Source: Pseudomonadota bacterium (GTDB lineage Bacteria > Pseudomonadota > Gammaproteobacteria > Xanthomonadales > Xanthomonadaceae). Taken from it: a stretch of 24,110 nucleotides of DNA. The notes beneath the pieces were generated by a model. The model worked only from the letters and a program-made list of their open reading frames with translations, did not search any database and was not told where the DNA came from. How positions within the stretch are numbered: the first letter of the stretch is position 1; the number at the start of each line of letters is the position of its first letter. Shown here piece after piece: positions 17,264 through 24,065 of the stretch. The translations under genes and the position numbers were made by a program. The stretch is from positions 1 to 24,110 of the forward strand of contig JAEWJB010000046.1 in assembly GCA_023386795.1 (NCBI GenBank), in the 5' to 3' direction.

Positions 17264-17962
17264 TCAGCCTGCTTCCAGCGCGAGCTCGCCGCGACGCGAA
17301 GCCAGCCGGTCGGCCAGCCGCGTCGGTTCGGGCAGGCGGTAACGGCCCAGGCAGGACAGCGTTTCATCGAGTGCGCCTTGCACCGATACGCGATGCCCGG
17401 GCGAGACGAACAACGGCAGGCAACCCGTCTTGCTGCGCAGCACCCAGCCGACCTGTTCGCCGCGCAGGCGCAGCGGGGCGTGGTCGCCGCGCGTCGGGCC
17501 GGGCGTGCCGGCCTCGCCGGCCAGGCGTTTCTTCGCCACGCCGATGCTCGGCAGATCGGTCGCCACGCCGAAATGCGCGGCGATGCCCAGGCGCCGTGGA
17601 TGCGCGATGCCGTGTCCGTCGACGAAGACGAGGTCCGGCGTGCGCTCCAGCAGCGCGAGCGCCGCCAGAAGGGCAGGCAGCTCGCGAAAGCTCAGCAGTC
17701 CGGGCACGTAGGGCATCACCGTCGGCACCCGCGCAACCACCGCCTGGCGGGGCGCCAGCGTGGACGCGTCCAGCAGGACCGCCGCCGCGCGCGTGGTCGC
17801 GCCCGCATCCTCGAAACCGACGTCGAAGCCGGCGATCCAGCGCGGCGGGCGCACCCGGTCGTCCTCCAGCCGCACGCGGCCTGCCAGGCGTGCCTGGAGC
17901 GCGCGTGCGGCGGCGAGGTTTCCCTCCCAGGGCGGCAATACGGTGTCGTGTGGCGTATCCAT
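17264..17962 (-). CDS. nfi: Endonuclease V (deoxyinosine repair)
   Basis: A 232-aa endonuclease V, which nicks DNA one nucleotide 3' of deoxyinosine in adenine-deamination repair. Family motifs are intact: AGFDVGF with D47, VPGLLSFRE with E94, DGHGIAHPRRLG with D115 and H121, and SIGVAKKRL with K144. They match the active-site Asp, Glu, Asp, His and Lys of characterised enzymes. The frame is open to an ATG at 18010, but no start has a convincing Shine-Dalgarno. ATG 17962 gives a length close to E. coli Nfi (223 aa), so it is preferred with some doubt. It is divergent from gpmA and upstream of the pirin gene. Confidence 0.93.
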   Translation of the reverse strand: MDTPHDTVLPPWEGNLAAARALQARLAGRVRLEDDRVRPPRWIAGFDVGFEDAGATTRAAAVLLDASTLAPRQAVVARVPTVMPYVPGLLSFRELPALLAALALLERTPDLVFVDGHGIAHPRRLGIAAHFGVATDLPSIGVAKKRLAGEAGTPGPTRGDHAPLRLRGEQVGWVLRSKTGCLPLFVSPGHRVSVQGALDETLSCLGRYRLPEPTRLADRLASRRGELALEAG

Positions 17963-18026
17963 GTCGGCAGCATGATGCAGGGTCCGCATGCCGGGCGTGC
18001 ACGGCATCACCCGCGCGGCCTTGCCC

Positions 18027-18032
18027 TACAAT
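18027..18032 (+). promoter_or_regulatory. Candidate -10 element of gpmA
   Basis: TACAAT lies 35 nt upstream of the gpmA start, a good position and a 5 of 6 match to the sigma70 -10 consensus. No good -35 is seen at 16-18 bp upstream, so the call is tentative. Confidence 0.4.
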
Positions 18033-18066
18033 CGGCGGGTCTTCCCCTGTTGCCGGAGAACCCGTA

Positions 18067-18816
18067 GTGACCCGCAAACTCGTACTGCTGCGCCATGGCC
18101 AGAGCCAATGGAACCTGGACAACCGTTTCACCGGCTGGGTGGACGTGGACCTCACCGACCAGGGGCGCGCCGAAGCCGCCGCGGCCGGCAAGCTGATGAA
18201 GGACGAGGGGCTGCAGTTCGACGTCGCCCACACCTCGGTGCTCAAGCGTGCGATCCACACGCTGCAGGGCGCGTTGAAGGAGATGGACCAGGACTGGCTG
18301 CCGGTCTACAAGAGCTGGCGCCTCAACGAACGCCACTACGGCGGCCTGCAGGGCCTGGACAAGGCCGAGACCGCCGCCAAGCACGGCGAGGAGCAGGTCA
18401 AGGTCTGGCGCCGCTCGTATGACATCCCGCCGCCGCCGATGGACCTGGAAGATCCGGGCCATCCCGCGCACGACCGCCGCTACGCCGGCCTGGACCGCAA
18501 CGCGCTTCCGGCCACCGAATCGCTGGCCACCACGTTGGTGCGCGTGCTGCCGTACTGGTTCGATGCCATCGCCCCGCAGTTGAAGGACGGCAAGACCGTG
18601 CTGGTCACCGCGCACGGCAATTCGCTGCGCGCGCTGTACAAGTACCTCAACGGCGTGTCGAACGAGGAGATCCTCGAACTCAACATCCCGACCGGCATCC
18701 CGCTGCTGTTCGAACTGGACGACCAGCTGGCGGTGAAGACTTATCGCTACCTGGGCGATCCGGAAGCGGCCAGACGCGCTGCCGAGGCGGTGGCCAACCA
18801 GGGCAAGGCGAAGTAA
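18067..18816 (+). CDS. gpmA: 2,3-bisphosphoglycerate-dependent phosphoglycerate mutase
   Basis: A 249-aa cytosolic glycolytic enzyme that interconverts 3- and 2-phosphoglycerate. The phospho-histidine is H10 in LLRHGQSQWN, E88 lies in RLNERHYGGLQG, and H183 is in TAHGNSLRALYKYL. These match H11, E89 and H184 of E. coli GpmA, and the length is almost the same. The start is a GTG (18067) preceded by GGAG about 8 nt upstream. The frame is open far upstream to 17215, but that part is antisense to nfi and has no homology to the family. It is followed by a clear intrinsic terminator, consistent with a single-gene unit. Confidence 0.97.
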   Translation: MTRKLVLLRHGQSQWNLDNRFTGWVDVDLTDQGRAEAAAAGKLMKDEGLQFDVAHTSVLKRAIHTLQGALKEMDQDWLPVYKSWRLNERHYGGLQGLDKAETAAKHGEEQVKVWRRSYDIPPPPMDLEDPGHPAHDRRYAGLDRNALPATESLATTLVRVLPYWFDAIAPQLKDGKTVLVTAHGNSLRALYKYLNGVSNEEILELNIPTGIPLLFELDDQLAVKTYRYLGDPEAARRAAEAVANQGKAK

Positions 18817-18830
18817 CGCGGTGTCCTCCG

Positions 18831-18861
18831 AAAGCCCGGTCGATGACCGGGCTTTTGCTTT
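18831..18861 (+). terminator. Intrinsic terminator of gpmA
   Basis: A perfect 11-bp stem (aaagcccggtc at 18831-18841, gaccgggcttt at 18845-18855) with a 3-nt loop is followed by tgctttat, 14 nt after the gpmA stop. It is a classical Rho-independent terminator, and also lies 3' of the convergent small genes on the minus strand. Confidence 0.9.
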
Positions 18862-18912
18862 ATGGGTTGCGTGCCGCCTGACAACAAATGCGCCTTCGGA
18901 GCATGCGTACGG

Positions 18913-19167
18913 TCAGCGCCGTCGAGCCGCCAATCGCCCCCGCATGACCTGCCCGGCCACCAGCATCGCGATACCGAGCGCCAGGCTGCGCCACGACATT
19001 TCGTGGTGGAACCACGCGGAATAAAGGACGTCGACACAATAGAAGGCCGCAAACCCATGTAGCGCGATGATCGAACGGCGGTAGCGCCTGTGGGGTTGCG
19101 GAACTTGCATGCGGTCCATTTCTGCGGAAGTGCGAGCTTCAACTCTGTGCTGACAGCGATCACCCAT
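18913..19167 (-). CDS. Small two-span membrane protein; candidate immunity protein
   Basis: An 84-aa basic protein with no recognised family. Two hydrophobic segments are visible, about 32-53 (SIIALHGFAAFYCVDVLYSAWF) and 60-75, with Arg-rich flanks (RRYRR before, RGRLAARRR at the end). The ATG overlaps the end of the upstream peptide gene by 8 nt (ATGGGTGA), suggesting coupled translation. Internal Met17 or Met20 are alternative starts, and none has a strong Shine-Dalgarno. Small membrane proteins encoded directly after class II bacteriocin or microcin precursors are commonly their immunity proteins, so this role is proposed from position and topology only. Codon use is less GC3-biased than in the flanking housekeeping genes. 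Confidence 0.5.
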   Translation of the reverse strand: MGDRCQHRVEARTSAEMDRMQVPQPHRRYRRSIIALHGFAAFYCVDVLYSAWFHHEMSWRSLALGIAMLVAGQVMRGRLAARRR

Positions 19168-19351
19168 ATACTCGCTGAAATGGGGCGTTATGTACTCGCT
19201 CTGAAAACCGGTTCGTCAGCCCGCCGAGTGTGTCGCCCAACAAGTGACCAAGGTCGTAGGCGAGACCAGTACCGCAGACTGCTCGGATTTCGTCCAGCGC
19301 GAGCTCGCGCATCATGGTGTGGCCGTCAGTTCGCGCGGCCGGAGTAGCCAT
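19160..19351 (-). CDS. Candidate microcin/bacteriocin precursor with double-glycine-type leader
   Basis: A 63-aa peptide. From Met14 the sequence MRELALDEIRAVCGT follows the double-glycine leader pattern: counting back from cleavage after residue 28 gives G at -2, V at -4, I at -7, E at -8 and L at -12, as in colicin V-type leaders. Position -1 is Thr instead of the usual Gly, Ala or Ser, which is atypical. The 35-aa core (residues 29-63) is Gly-rich with GHLLG and GDTLG (GxxxG spacing, as in two-peptide bacteriocins) and ends in an aromatic/basic tail. ATG 19351 has AAGGGG about 7 nt upstream; Met13 or Met14 could also start it. About 40 of 63 codons end in G or C, lower than its neighbours. 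The next gene overlaps it by 8 nt. No C39 peptidase transporter is in the window. Function is inferred. Confidence 0.5.
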   Translation of the reverse strand: MATPAARTDGHTMMRELALDEIRAVCGTGLAYDLGHLLGDTLGGLTNRFSERVHNAPFQRVYG

Positions 19352-19531
19352 CCGAAACCCCCTTGGCGCGTTCCTTTGCCGATTCGGTATGCGTTGCGGG
19401 TTCGCAATCGCGGATCAAGGCTAAACGATGTCGCGCGCTGAAGGCATTGGAAGATTCAAAGTGTTTGGCAGTAGTTGCGGATCGGTCGCCATGAGGCAAG
19501 ATGAGGGGCCAATGGGGCGCGGGAGGTGCGC

Positions 19532-20341
19532 ATGAAGACCGTTTCATCGTTCGGTTTGCCAGTGGCCCGGCTGTGGGGCTTTCTCGCCTGCATATTGGCC
19601 GGGCCGGCGTGGGGGCATTCCGGCGCGCCGCCTGCACCATTGACCGACCCGACGTACCTGGCCGCGCCCGAATCGCTCACGCCCGAGCAGGTGGCGCAGA
19701 TGCAGGCGCGCCTGTTGGACTGGCCGCAACTGCAGCGCTATGCCGCCGAGAACGCAGCGTTGGCGCCGGCGCCCAAGGGAACGCCGCGCGTGGTGTTCTT
19801 CGGTGATTCGATCACCGAAGGCTGGGGGCCGACCGGCAGCGATCGCTTCTTCCCCGGCAGGCCATATGTCAATCGCGGCATATCCGGGCAGACCACCGCG
19901 CAGATGCTGCTGCGCTTCCGCCAAGACGTGATCGACCTCAAGCCGGCCGTGGTGGTGATCCTCGCCGGCACCAACGACATTGCCGGCAACACCGGGCCGG
20001 CGACGCAGCAGATGATCGAGGACAACCTGCATTCGATCGCCGAGCTGGCCAAGGTGCATGGCATCCGCGTGGTGCTCGCCTCGGTGCTGCCGGTGAGTAC
20101 GTATCCCTGGCGCCCGGGTTCGCAGCCGGCCGGACAGGTCCGCGCACTCAATGAGGCGCTGCGGCAATACGCGCGGCAGCAAGGGCTGGTGTTCCTGGAC
20201 TACTACGCCGCGATGACCAATGCCGAAGGTGGGCTCGACCCGGCGCTGGCCGCCGACGGCGTTCACCCGACCCCAGCCGGTTACGCCATCATGGCGCCGC
20301 TGGCCGAGCAGGCCATCGCGCAGGCATTGAAGGCGCACTGA
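19532..20341 (+). CDS. Exported SGNH/GDSL-family hydrolase
   Basis: A 269-aa SGNH hydrolase with all blocks: FFGDSITEGWG with catalytic Ser93, GISGQTT with the oxyanion Gly near 119, LAGTND with Asn148, and ADGVHP with Asp242 and His245. A signal peptide ends at PAWG, about residue 28, so it acts in the periplasm or outside. The family includes acetylesterases, lysophospholipases and PAF-acetylhydrolase-like enzymes, and the substrate cannot be read here. An in-frame GTG at 19526 falls inside GGGAGG, whereas ATG 19532 is 5 nt after it and is preferred. It is divergent from the microcin-like gene, with 180 nt between the starts, and not part of the xyloglucan operon. Confidence 0.93.
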   Translation: MKTVSSFGLPVARLWGFLACILAGPAWGHSGAPPAPLTDPTYLAAPESLTPEQVAQMQARLLDWPQLQRYAAENAALAPAPKGTPRVVFFGDSITEGWGPTGSDRFFPGRPYVNRGISGQTTAQMLLRFRQDVIDLKPAVVVILAGTNDIAGNTGPATQQMIEDNLHSIAELAKVHGIRVVLASVLPVSTYPWRPGSQPAGQVRALNEALRQYARQQGLVFLDYYAAMTNAEGGLDPALAADGVHPTPAGYAIMAPLAEQAIAQALKAH

Positions 20342-20393
20342 CGCCACTGGCCGCGCCACGGCGCATGATGGTGGCGCAAGAGGAGGGTGTCCG

Positions 20394-20516
20394 ATGGTCC
20401 TGCGGTACCTGTTGTCGTATGGCGTGCCGATCGCGCTGGGCATCGCCCTGGTCGCGCTGGTGGTGATGTGGCGCTTCCGCGACCGCGCTGGCCGCCCGCC
20501 GGGGGATCGGCCGTAA
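20394..20516 (+). CDS. 40-aa single-span membrane microprotein
   Basis: A very short gene beginning MVLRYLLSYG, with one hydrophobic helix at about 11-25 (VPIALGIALVALVVM) and a basic cytosolic tail (WRFRDRAGRPPGDRP). GAGGAGGG lies about 7 nt before the ATG, a strong ribosome-binding site that supports real translation. It lies 52 nt after the SGNH hydrolase gene and may share its transcript. No family is recognised. Confidence 0.6.
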   Translation: MVLRYLLSYGVPIALGIALVALVVMWRFRDRAGRPPGDRP

Positions 20517-20558
20517 GCAGGCGAGAGGTGGTTGCACTGTCACGCCCGGCCCGTTAGC

Positions 20559-20585
20559 TTCGCGCCGAGCGCCATGCGGCGCGAA
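20559..20585 (+). promoter_or_regulatory. Hairpin next to the lipoprotein ribosome-binding site
   Basis: Perfect 9-bp arms (ttcgcgccg at 20559-20567, cggcgcgaa at 20577-20585, 9-nt loop) end only 2 nt before GGGAG (20588-20592) of the lipoprotein gene. It may terminate upstream transcription weakly or modulate translation initiation. No T-run follows. Confidence 0.45.
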
Positions 20586-20593
20586 CCGGGAGC

Positions 20594-21061
20594 ATGACCG
20601 TGCGCTTGAAAGGACTCGTGGTGGCCTTTGCGATGGCCGCGTTGTCGGGGTGTGCCACGCACGCAATGACGGCGGGCGCCGCATCGGCGGACATCGCGCC
20701 CATGGAGGCGATCCAGCGGTCGGCCGCCGCAGCGCCGCAGCGCGTGCCGGGCGTGTTCGTGATGGAAGTGCGCGGCACGGGCGAGGATAGAGGGTTCGCG
20801 TACCTGAACTCCGAATCCGATTACCGCGACCAGCGTTGCCTGACCATCGCGATGACGCCGGCCGTCGCCGAACAGCTGCGCCACCTGCATGGTGGCGATG
20901 GCGTGTCCTTCTACCAGGGCAAGCGCATCCGGGTGCGCGGCGAGGCGGTGCGCACGCGCATCGATTTCAGCGTCGGTGGTCGGCCTACCGGCAAGTACTA
21001 CTACCAGACCCACGTGCCGGTGACCGACCCGAGTCAGATCACCATCATCGGCGAAGGCTGA
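20594..21061 (+). CDS. Lipoprotein of unknown function
   Basis: A 155-aa protein with a lipoprotein signal and lipobox LSGC (C20), so it is probably anchored in the inner or outer membrane facing the periplasm. The mature part starts with an Ala-rich stretch. A compact domain follows from about 50, with beta-type segments VPGVFVMEVRGTGEDRG, AYLNSESDYRDQ and VSFYQGKRIRVRGEA. The last segment is OB-fold-like in pattern, but no family is assigned. GGGAG is only 1 nt from ATG 20594 and 7 nt from an in-frame GTG at 20600, so the GTG may be the true start. It precedes the CxxC protein by 22 nt. Confidence 0.75.
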   Translation: MTVRLKGLVVAFAMAALSGCATHAMTAGAASADIAPMEAIQRSAAAAPQRVPGVFVMEVRGTGEDRGFAYLNSESDYRDQRCLTIAMTPAVAEQLRHLHGGDGVSFYQGKRIRVRGEAVRTRIDFSVGGRPTGKYYYQTHVPVTDPSQITIIGEG

Positions 21062-21083
21062 GGCGACGCGCCCACCCGCCCCG

Positions 21084-21254
21084 ATGCACGAACGCGACGC
21101 TACGGCAGAGGACGGCAACGCCCCGCGTGCCGACTGCCCGGTCTGCGGCGGCACCGGGGAGGTCGAGTGGCTAGACGAGGAGGTGGGCTGCCGGATACCG
21201 GTCCCCTGTGAAGCGTGCCAGCCCGCGCACCCGGCCGGCAGGAAACCTGCATGA
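21084..21254 (+). CDS. 56-aa double-CxxC probable zinc-binding protein
   Basis: A short acidic protein with two CxxC pairs, C18-P-V-C21 followed by GGTG, and C42-E-A-C45. This resembles one zinc unit of the DnaJ cysteine-rich domain (CxxCxGxG), so it probably binds one zinc ion. No other domain is present. Its TGA stop overlaps the ATG of the next gene by 4 nt (ATGA), suggesting translational coupling with the membrane protein at 21251. It lacks a clear Shine-Dalgarno and may depend on translation of the lipoprotein gene ending 22 nt upstream. Function is unknown. Confidence 0.65.
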   Translation: MHERDATAEDGNAPRADCPVCGGTGEVEWLDEEVGCRIPVPCEACQPAHPAGRKPA

Positions 21255-21661
21255 AGAATGCCCACGTACGCCTCATCATCGTCCTGTTCGCGTTGGTGCT
21301 GCCTTACCTGGCGCGCCTGCCCGGCGGGCGTGCGTGGCTGGGGCAGATCACCTACGGCGGCTGGGGCGCCTTCGCGTTCCTGGCCGCGTGTAGCGCGGTG
21401 GTGTGGGGCGGGCTGCTGCTGTGGAGCCTGGCCTATCGGCGCCTCGCCTCGCTGTGGGTGCCGGCGCTGCTGGGCTTCGGCTACCTGGCCTGGGCCTACG
21501 GCACGATCAACCTGCGCTCAGACGCGCAGGCGGGCCTGGGCCTGCTGATGGTGCCGGTCCATTCGCTGATGCCGTTGATCGCGGGCGGCTTGTTGGGCTT
21601 GTGGTTCGATCGCCGCGAGCCACGTCGCAATGGCGGCAGTGCTCCGCCCGCCTCGCCGTGA
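21251..21661 (+). CDS. Multi-pass membrane protein of unknown function
   Basis: A 136-aa inner-membrane protein with about four hydrophobic segments: near 7-20 (RLIIVLFALVLPYL), 38-62, 66-82 and 93-118. A basic, Pro/Ser-rich tail (DRREPRRNGGSAPPASP) follows and is probably cytosolic. No family is recognised. The frame is open 12 codons further upstream, but ATG 21251 overlaps the preceding stop by 4 nt and has AGGA about 7 nt upstream, which fixes the start. The lipoprotein, CxxC protein and this gene form a tight three-gene run. The next gene has its own 77-nt leader gap. Confidence 0.8.
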   Translation: MKNAHVRLIIVLFALVLPYLARLPGGRAWLGQITYGGWGAFAFLAACSAVVWGGLLLWSLAYRRLASLWVPALLGFGYLAWAYGTINLRSDAQAGLGLLMVPVHSLMPLIAGGLLGLWFDRREPRRNGGSAPPASP

Positions 21662-21738
21662 CCAATGACCCATAGGTCGAACCGGACAATGTTCTAGGCT
21701 GGGGAGTCTTCCTCGTCCGTTGTCTGGAGCCATCCCGC

Positions 21739-23838
21739 ATGTCCCTTCGAACCCTTGTCCCGGTCGCCCTGACCGCCGCCATCACCCTGGCGCTGTCCGT
21801 GCATGGCCCGCAGGCCGAGGCCGCTTCGACCGCCAAGGCGCCGCCCGCCGTCGCGCCGACGCTGGACGTCTCCAAGCTCGACGCTCCCAAGGTCGCCTTC
21901 AAGCTCGCCGACCTCGATCCGGCCATCGCTGCCTGCGACGACCTCAACGGTTTCGTCAACGCCAAGTGGCTCAAGGCCAACCCGGTGCCGGCCGATCGCA
22001 CCAGCTGGGGCAGCTTCGAAGTGCTGGCCGAGCGTTCGCTGGTGATCCAGCACGCGCTGGTCGAACAGGCTGCGGGTGCCAGCGCGCCGGCCGGCAGTAT
22101 CGAAGGCAAGATCGCCGACATCTGGCGCACCGGCATGGACGAGGCTGCGATCAACCGGGCCGGGCTGGCGCCGTTGCAGCCGCAGCTCAAGGCCATCGAC
22201 GGCCTGCACGACGGCAAGGCCGTCGCCGCGTGGCTGCGTGACCGCTACGCGCAGGGCCAGGGCTTCCTGTTCTCCTTCGGCGCCAATGCCGACTACAAGG
22301 ATTCCGGCCAGGTCATCGCCTATGCGGGGCAGGGCGGCCTGGGCCTGCCGGAGAAGGGCTACTACTTCGACGAATCGCAGGCGAAGATCCGCGACGCCTA
22401 CGTGCAGTACATCACCCGCGTGCTGGAACTGGGCGGCGCCCAGCCGGCGCAGGCCGCCGCGCAGGCCAAGGCCGTGATGGCCTTTGAAACCCGCCTGGCC
22501 AATGCCTCGCTGTCGCGCATCGAGTTGCGCGATCCTGCAAAGCGCTACAACCCGGTGAGCGCCGCGCAGGCCAACGCGATCACCCCGCACTTCGACTGGA
22601 ACGCGTTCTTCGATACCTTGCAGGTGCCGGCCAAGGACAAGTTCTCGCTCGCCCAGCCGGGCTACTTCGCCGAACTGGACAAGATGCTGGCCGATACCCC
22701 GGCGGCGACCTGGCAGGCCTACCTGCGCTTCCACACCATCGACGAGGCCGCCCCGTACCTGGCGCAGTCCTTCGAGCAGGCGCACTTCGACTTCTACAAC
22801 AAGACCCTGCGCGGCCAGCAGGAAATGCTGCCGCGCTGGAAGCGCAGCCTGGAAGCGGTGAACGAGGCGATGGGCGAAGGCCTGGGCCAGCTCTACGTGC
22901 AGGCCGCCTTTCCGCCGGAATCGAAGGTGGAGATGCAGCAGCTGGTGCACAACCTGTCGGTCGCGCTGAAGGCACGGCTGGAAAAACTGGACTGGATGAG
23001 CGCCGACACCAAGCAGCGCGCGCTGGAGAAGTGGGCCAGCTTCACCCCGAAGATCGGCTACCCGGACAAGTGGCGCGACTGGAGCGGCCTGCAGACCACC
23101 GACGCCGGATTCCTCGCCAACATGGAAGCGGCGCAGGCGTTCAACTACCGCTGGCGCCTGGACAAGATCGGCAAGCCGGTGGATCGCACCGAGTGGGGCA
23201 TGACCCCGCAGACGGTCAACGCCTACTACAACGCCACCAAGAACGAGATTGTGTTCCCGGCGGCCATCCTGCAACCGCCGTTCTTCGACCCCAAGGCCGA
23301 CCCGGCGCTCAACTACGGCGGCATCGGCGCGGTGATCGGCCACGAGATGATGCACGGCTACGACGACTCGGGCAGCCAGTTCGACGCCAAGGGCAATTTC
23401 GACAGCTGGTGGACGGAGGGCGACCGCAAGTTGTTCACCGAGCGCACCGACCAGCTCGTCGCGCAGTTCGACGGTTACGAAGCAGTGCCGGGCGTGCACG
23501 TGAAGGGCAAGCTGACCCTGGGCGAGAACATCGGCGACCTCGGCGGCCTCACCGTGGCTTACGACGCGCTGCAGATGGCGCTCAAGCAGGACCCGGCCGC
23601 CAAGCGCAAGATCGACGGCTACACCCAGGACCAGCGTTTCTTCATGAACTGGGCCACCGTGTGGCGGCGCAACTTCACCGACGGCGAACTCCGCGTGCGT
23701 CTGAACACCGACCCGCACGCGCCGGCCAACTTCCGCGCCATTGCCGCGCCGTCGAACATGCCGGCCTACGCGCAGGCGTTCCAGTGCAAGGCCGGCGACC
23801 GCATGGTGCGCGGCAAGGATCGCGTGGCGATCTGGTAA
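21739..23838 (+). CDS. M13-family zinc metallopeptidase (neprilysin/PepO-like)
   Basis: A 699-aa M13 peptidase. The zinc site is HEMMH at 535-539 in VIGHEMMHGYDDSG, and the third ligand is E596 with D600 in GENIGDLGGL. The substrate-backbone motif NAYYN is at 494-498, and the family C-terminal Cys-to-Trp end is present (CKAGDR to RVAIW). The length is normal for the full two-lobed enzyme. A Sec-type signal (TLVPVALTAAITLALSVHG) precedes an Ala/Pro-rich linker, so it is periplasmic or surface-exposed. M13 enzymes cut short peptides. TGGAG lies upstream of the ATG. It is followed by a strong terminator, so it is probably monocistronic. Confidence 0.96.
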   Translation: MSLRTLVPVALTAAITLALSVHGPQAEAASTAKAPPAVAPTLDVSKLDAPKVAFKLADLDPAIAACDDLNGFVNAKWLKANPVPADRTSWGSFEVLAERSLVIQHALVEQAAGASAPAGSIEGKIADIWRTGMDEAAINRAGLAPLQPQLKAIDGLHDGKAVAAWLRDRYAQGQGFLFSFGANADYKDSGQVIAYAGQGGLGLPEKGYYFDESQAKIRDAYVQYITRVLELGGAQPAQAAAQAKAVMAFETRLANASLSRIELRDPAKRYNPVSAAQANAITPHFDWNAFFDTLQVPAKDKFSLAQPGYFAELDKMLADTPAATWQAYLRFHTIDEAAPYLAQSFEQAHFDFYNKTLRGQQEMLPRWKRSLEAVNEAMGEGLGQLYVQAAFPPESKVEMQQLVHNLSVALKARLEKLDWMSADTKQRALEKWASFTPKIGYPDKWRDWSGLQTTDAGFLANMEAAQAFNYRWRLDKIGKPVDRTEWGMTPQTVNAYYNATKNEIVFPAAILQPPFFDPKADPALNYGGIGAVIGHEMMHGYDDSGSQFDAKGNFDSWWTEGDRKLFTERTDQLVAQFDGYEAVPGVHVKGKLTLGENIGDLGGLTVAYDALQMALKQDPAAKRKIDGYTQDQRFFMNWATVWRRNFTDGELRVRLNTDPHAPANFRAIAAPSNMPAYAQAFQCKAGDRMVRGKDRVAIW

Positions 23839-23860
23839 GCCGCCCCGGCCAGAGGGGCCC

Positions 23861-23897
23861 GCCCGGCCCGGTCGGCGACGATCGGGCCGGGCGTTTT
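23861..23897 (+). terminator. Intrinsic terminator of the M13 peptidase gene
   Basis: A 10-bp perfect stem (gcccggcccg at 23861-23870, cgggccgggc at 23883-23892) extends inward by four more pairs, including one G-T wobble, to a gcga tetraloop. It is followed by gttttc. It lies 22 nt after the stop codon and is a strong Rho-independent terminator. Confidence 0.9.
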
Positions 23898-24065
23898 CTG
23901 CCGACTCAGTAGTTTTACTCACCTCCGACCGGTAGTTCATCCGTCGCGCCCGCCGTGGCGGAGTGGTCTGCTTCCTCCGTGCCCCGCAGGCGCCATCCGG
24001 CCCTGTGCCGACGCCTTCGCATGCGACGCCCGGGCCCCGGACCGCAAGCCGCTGGAGGAAACCTC

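Noticed and set aside
17215..18066. Upstream extension of the gpmA frame.
   Set aside because: It is antisense to nfi and Arg/Pro-rich; the GTG at 18067 has a proper ribosome-binding site and matches the family N-terminus.
19326..19640. A 104-aa minus-strand open frame overlapping the microcin-like gene and the SGNH gene start.
   Set aside because: It overlaps two better-supported genes, is antisense to the SGNH signal peptide and has no recognisable domain.
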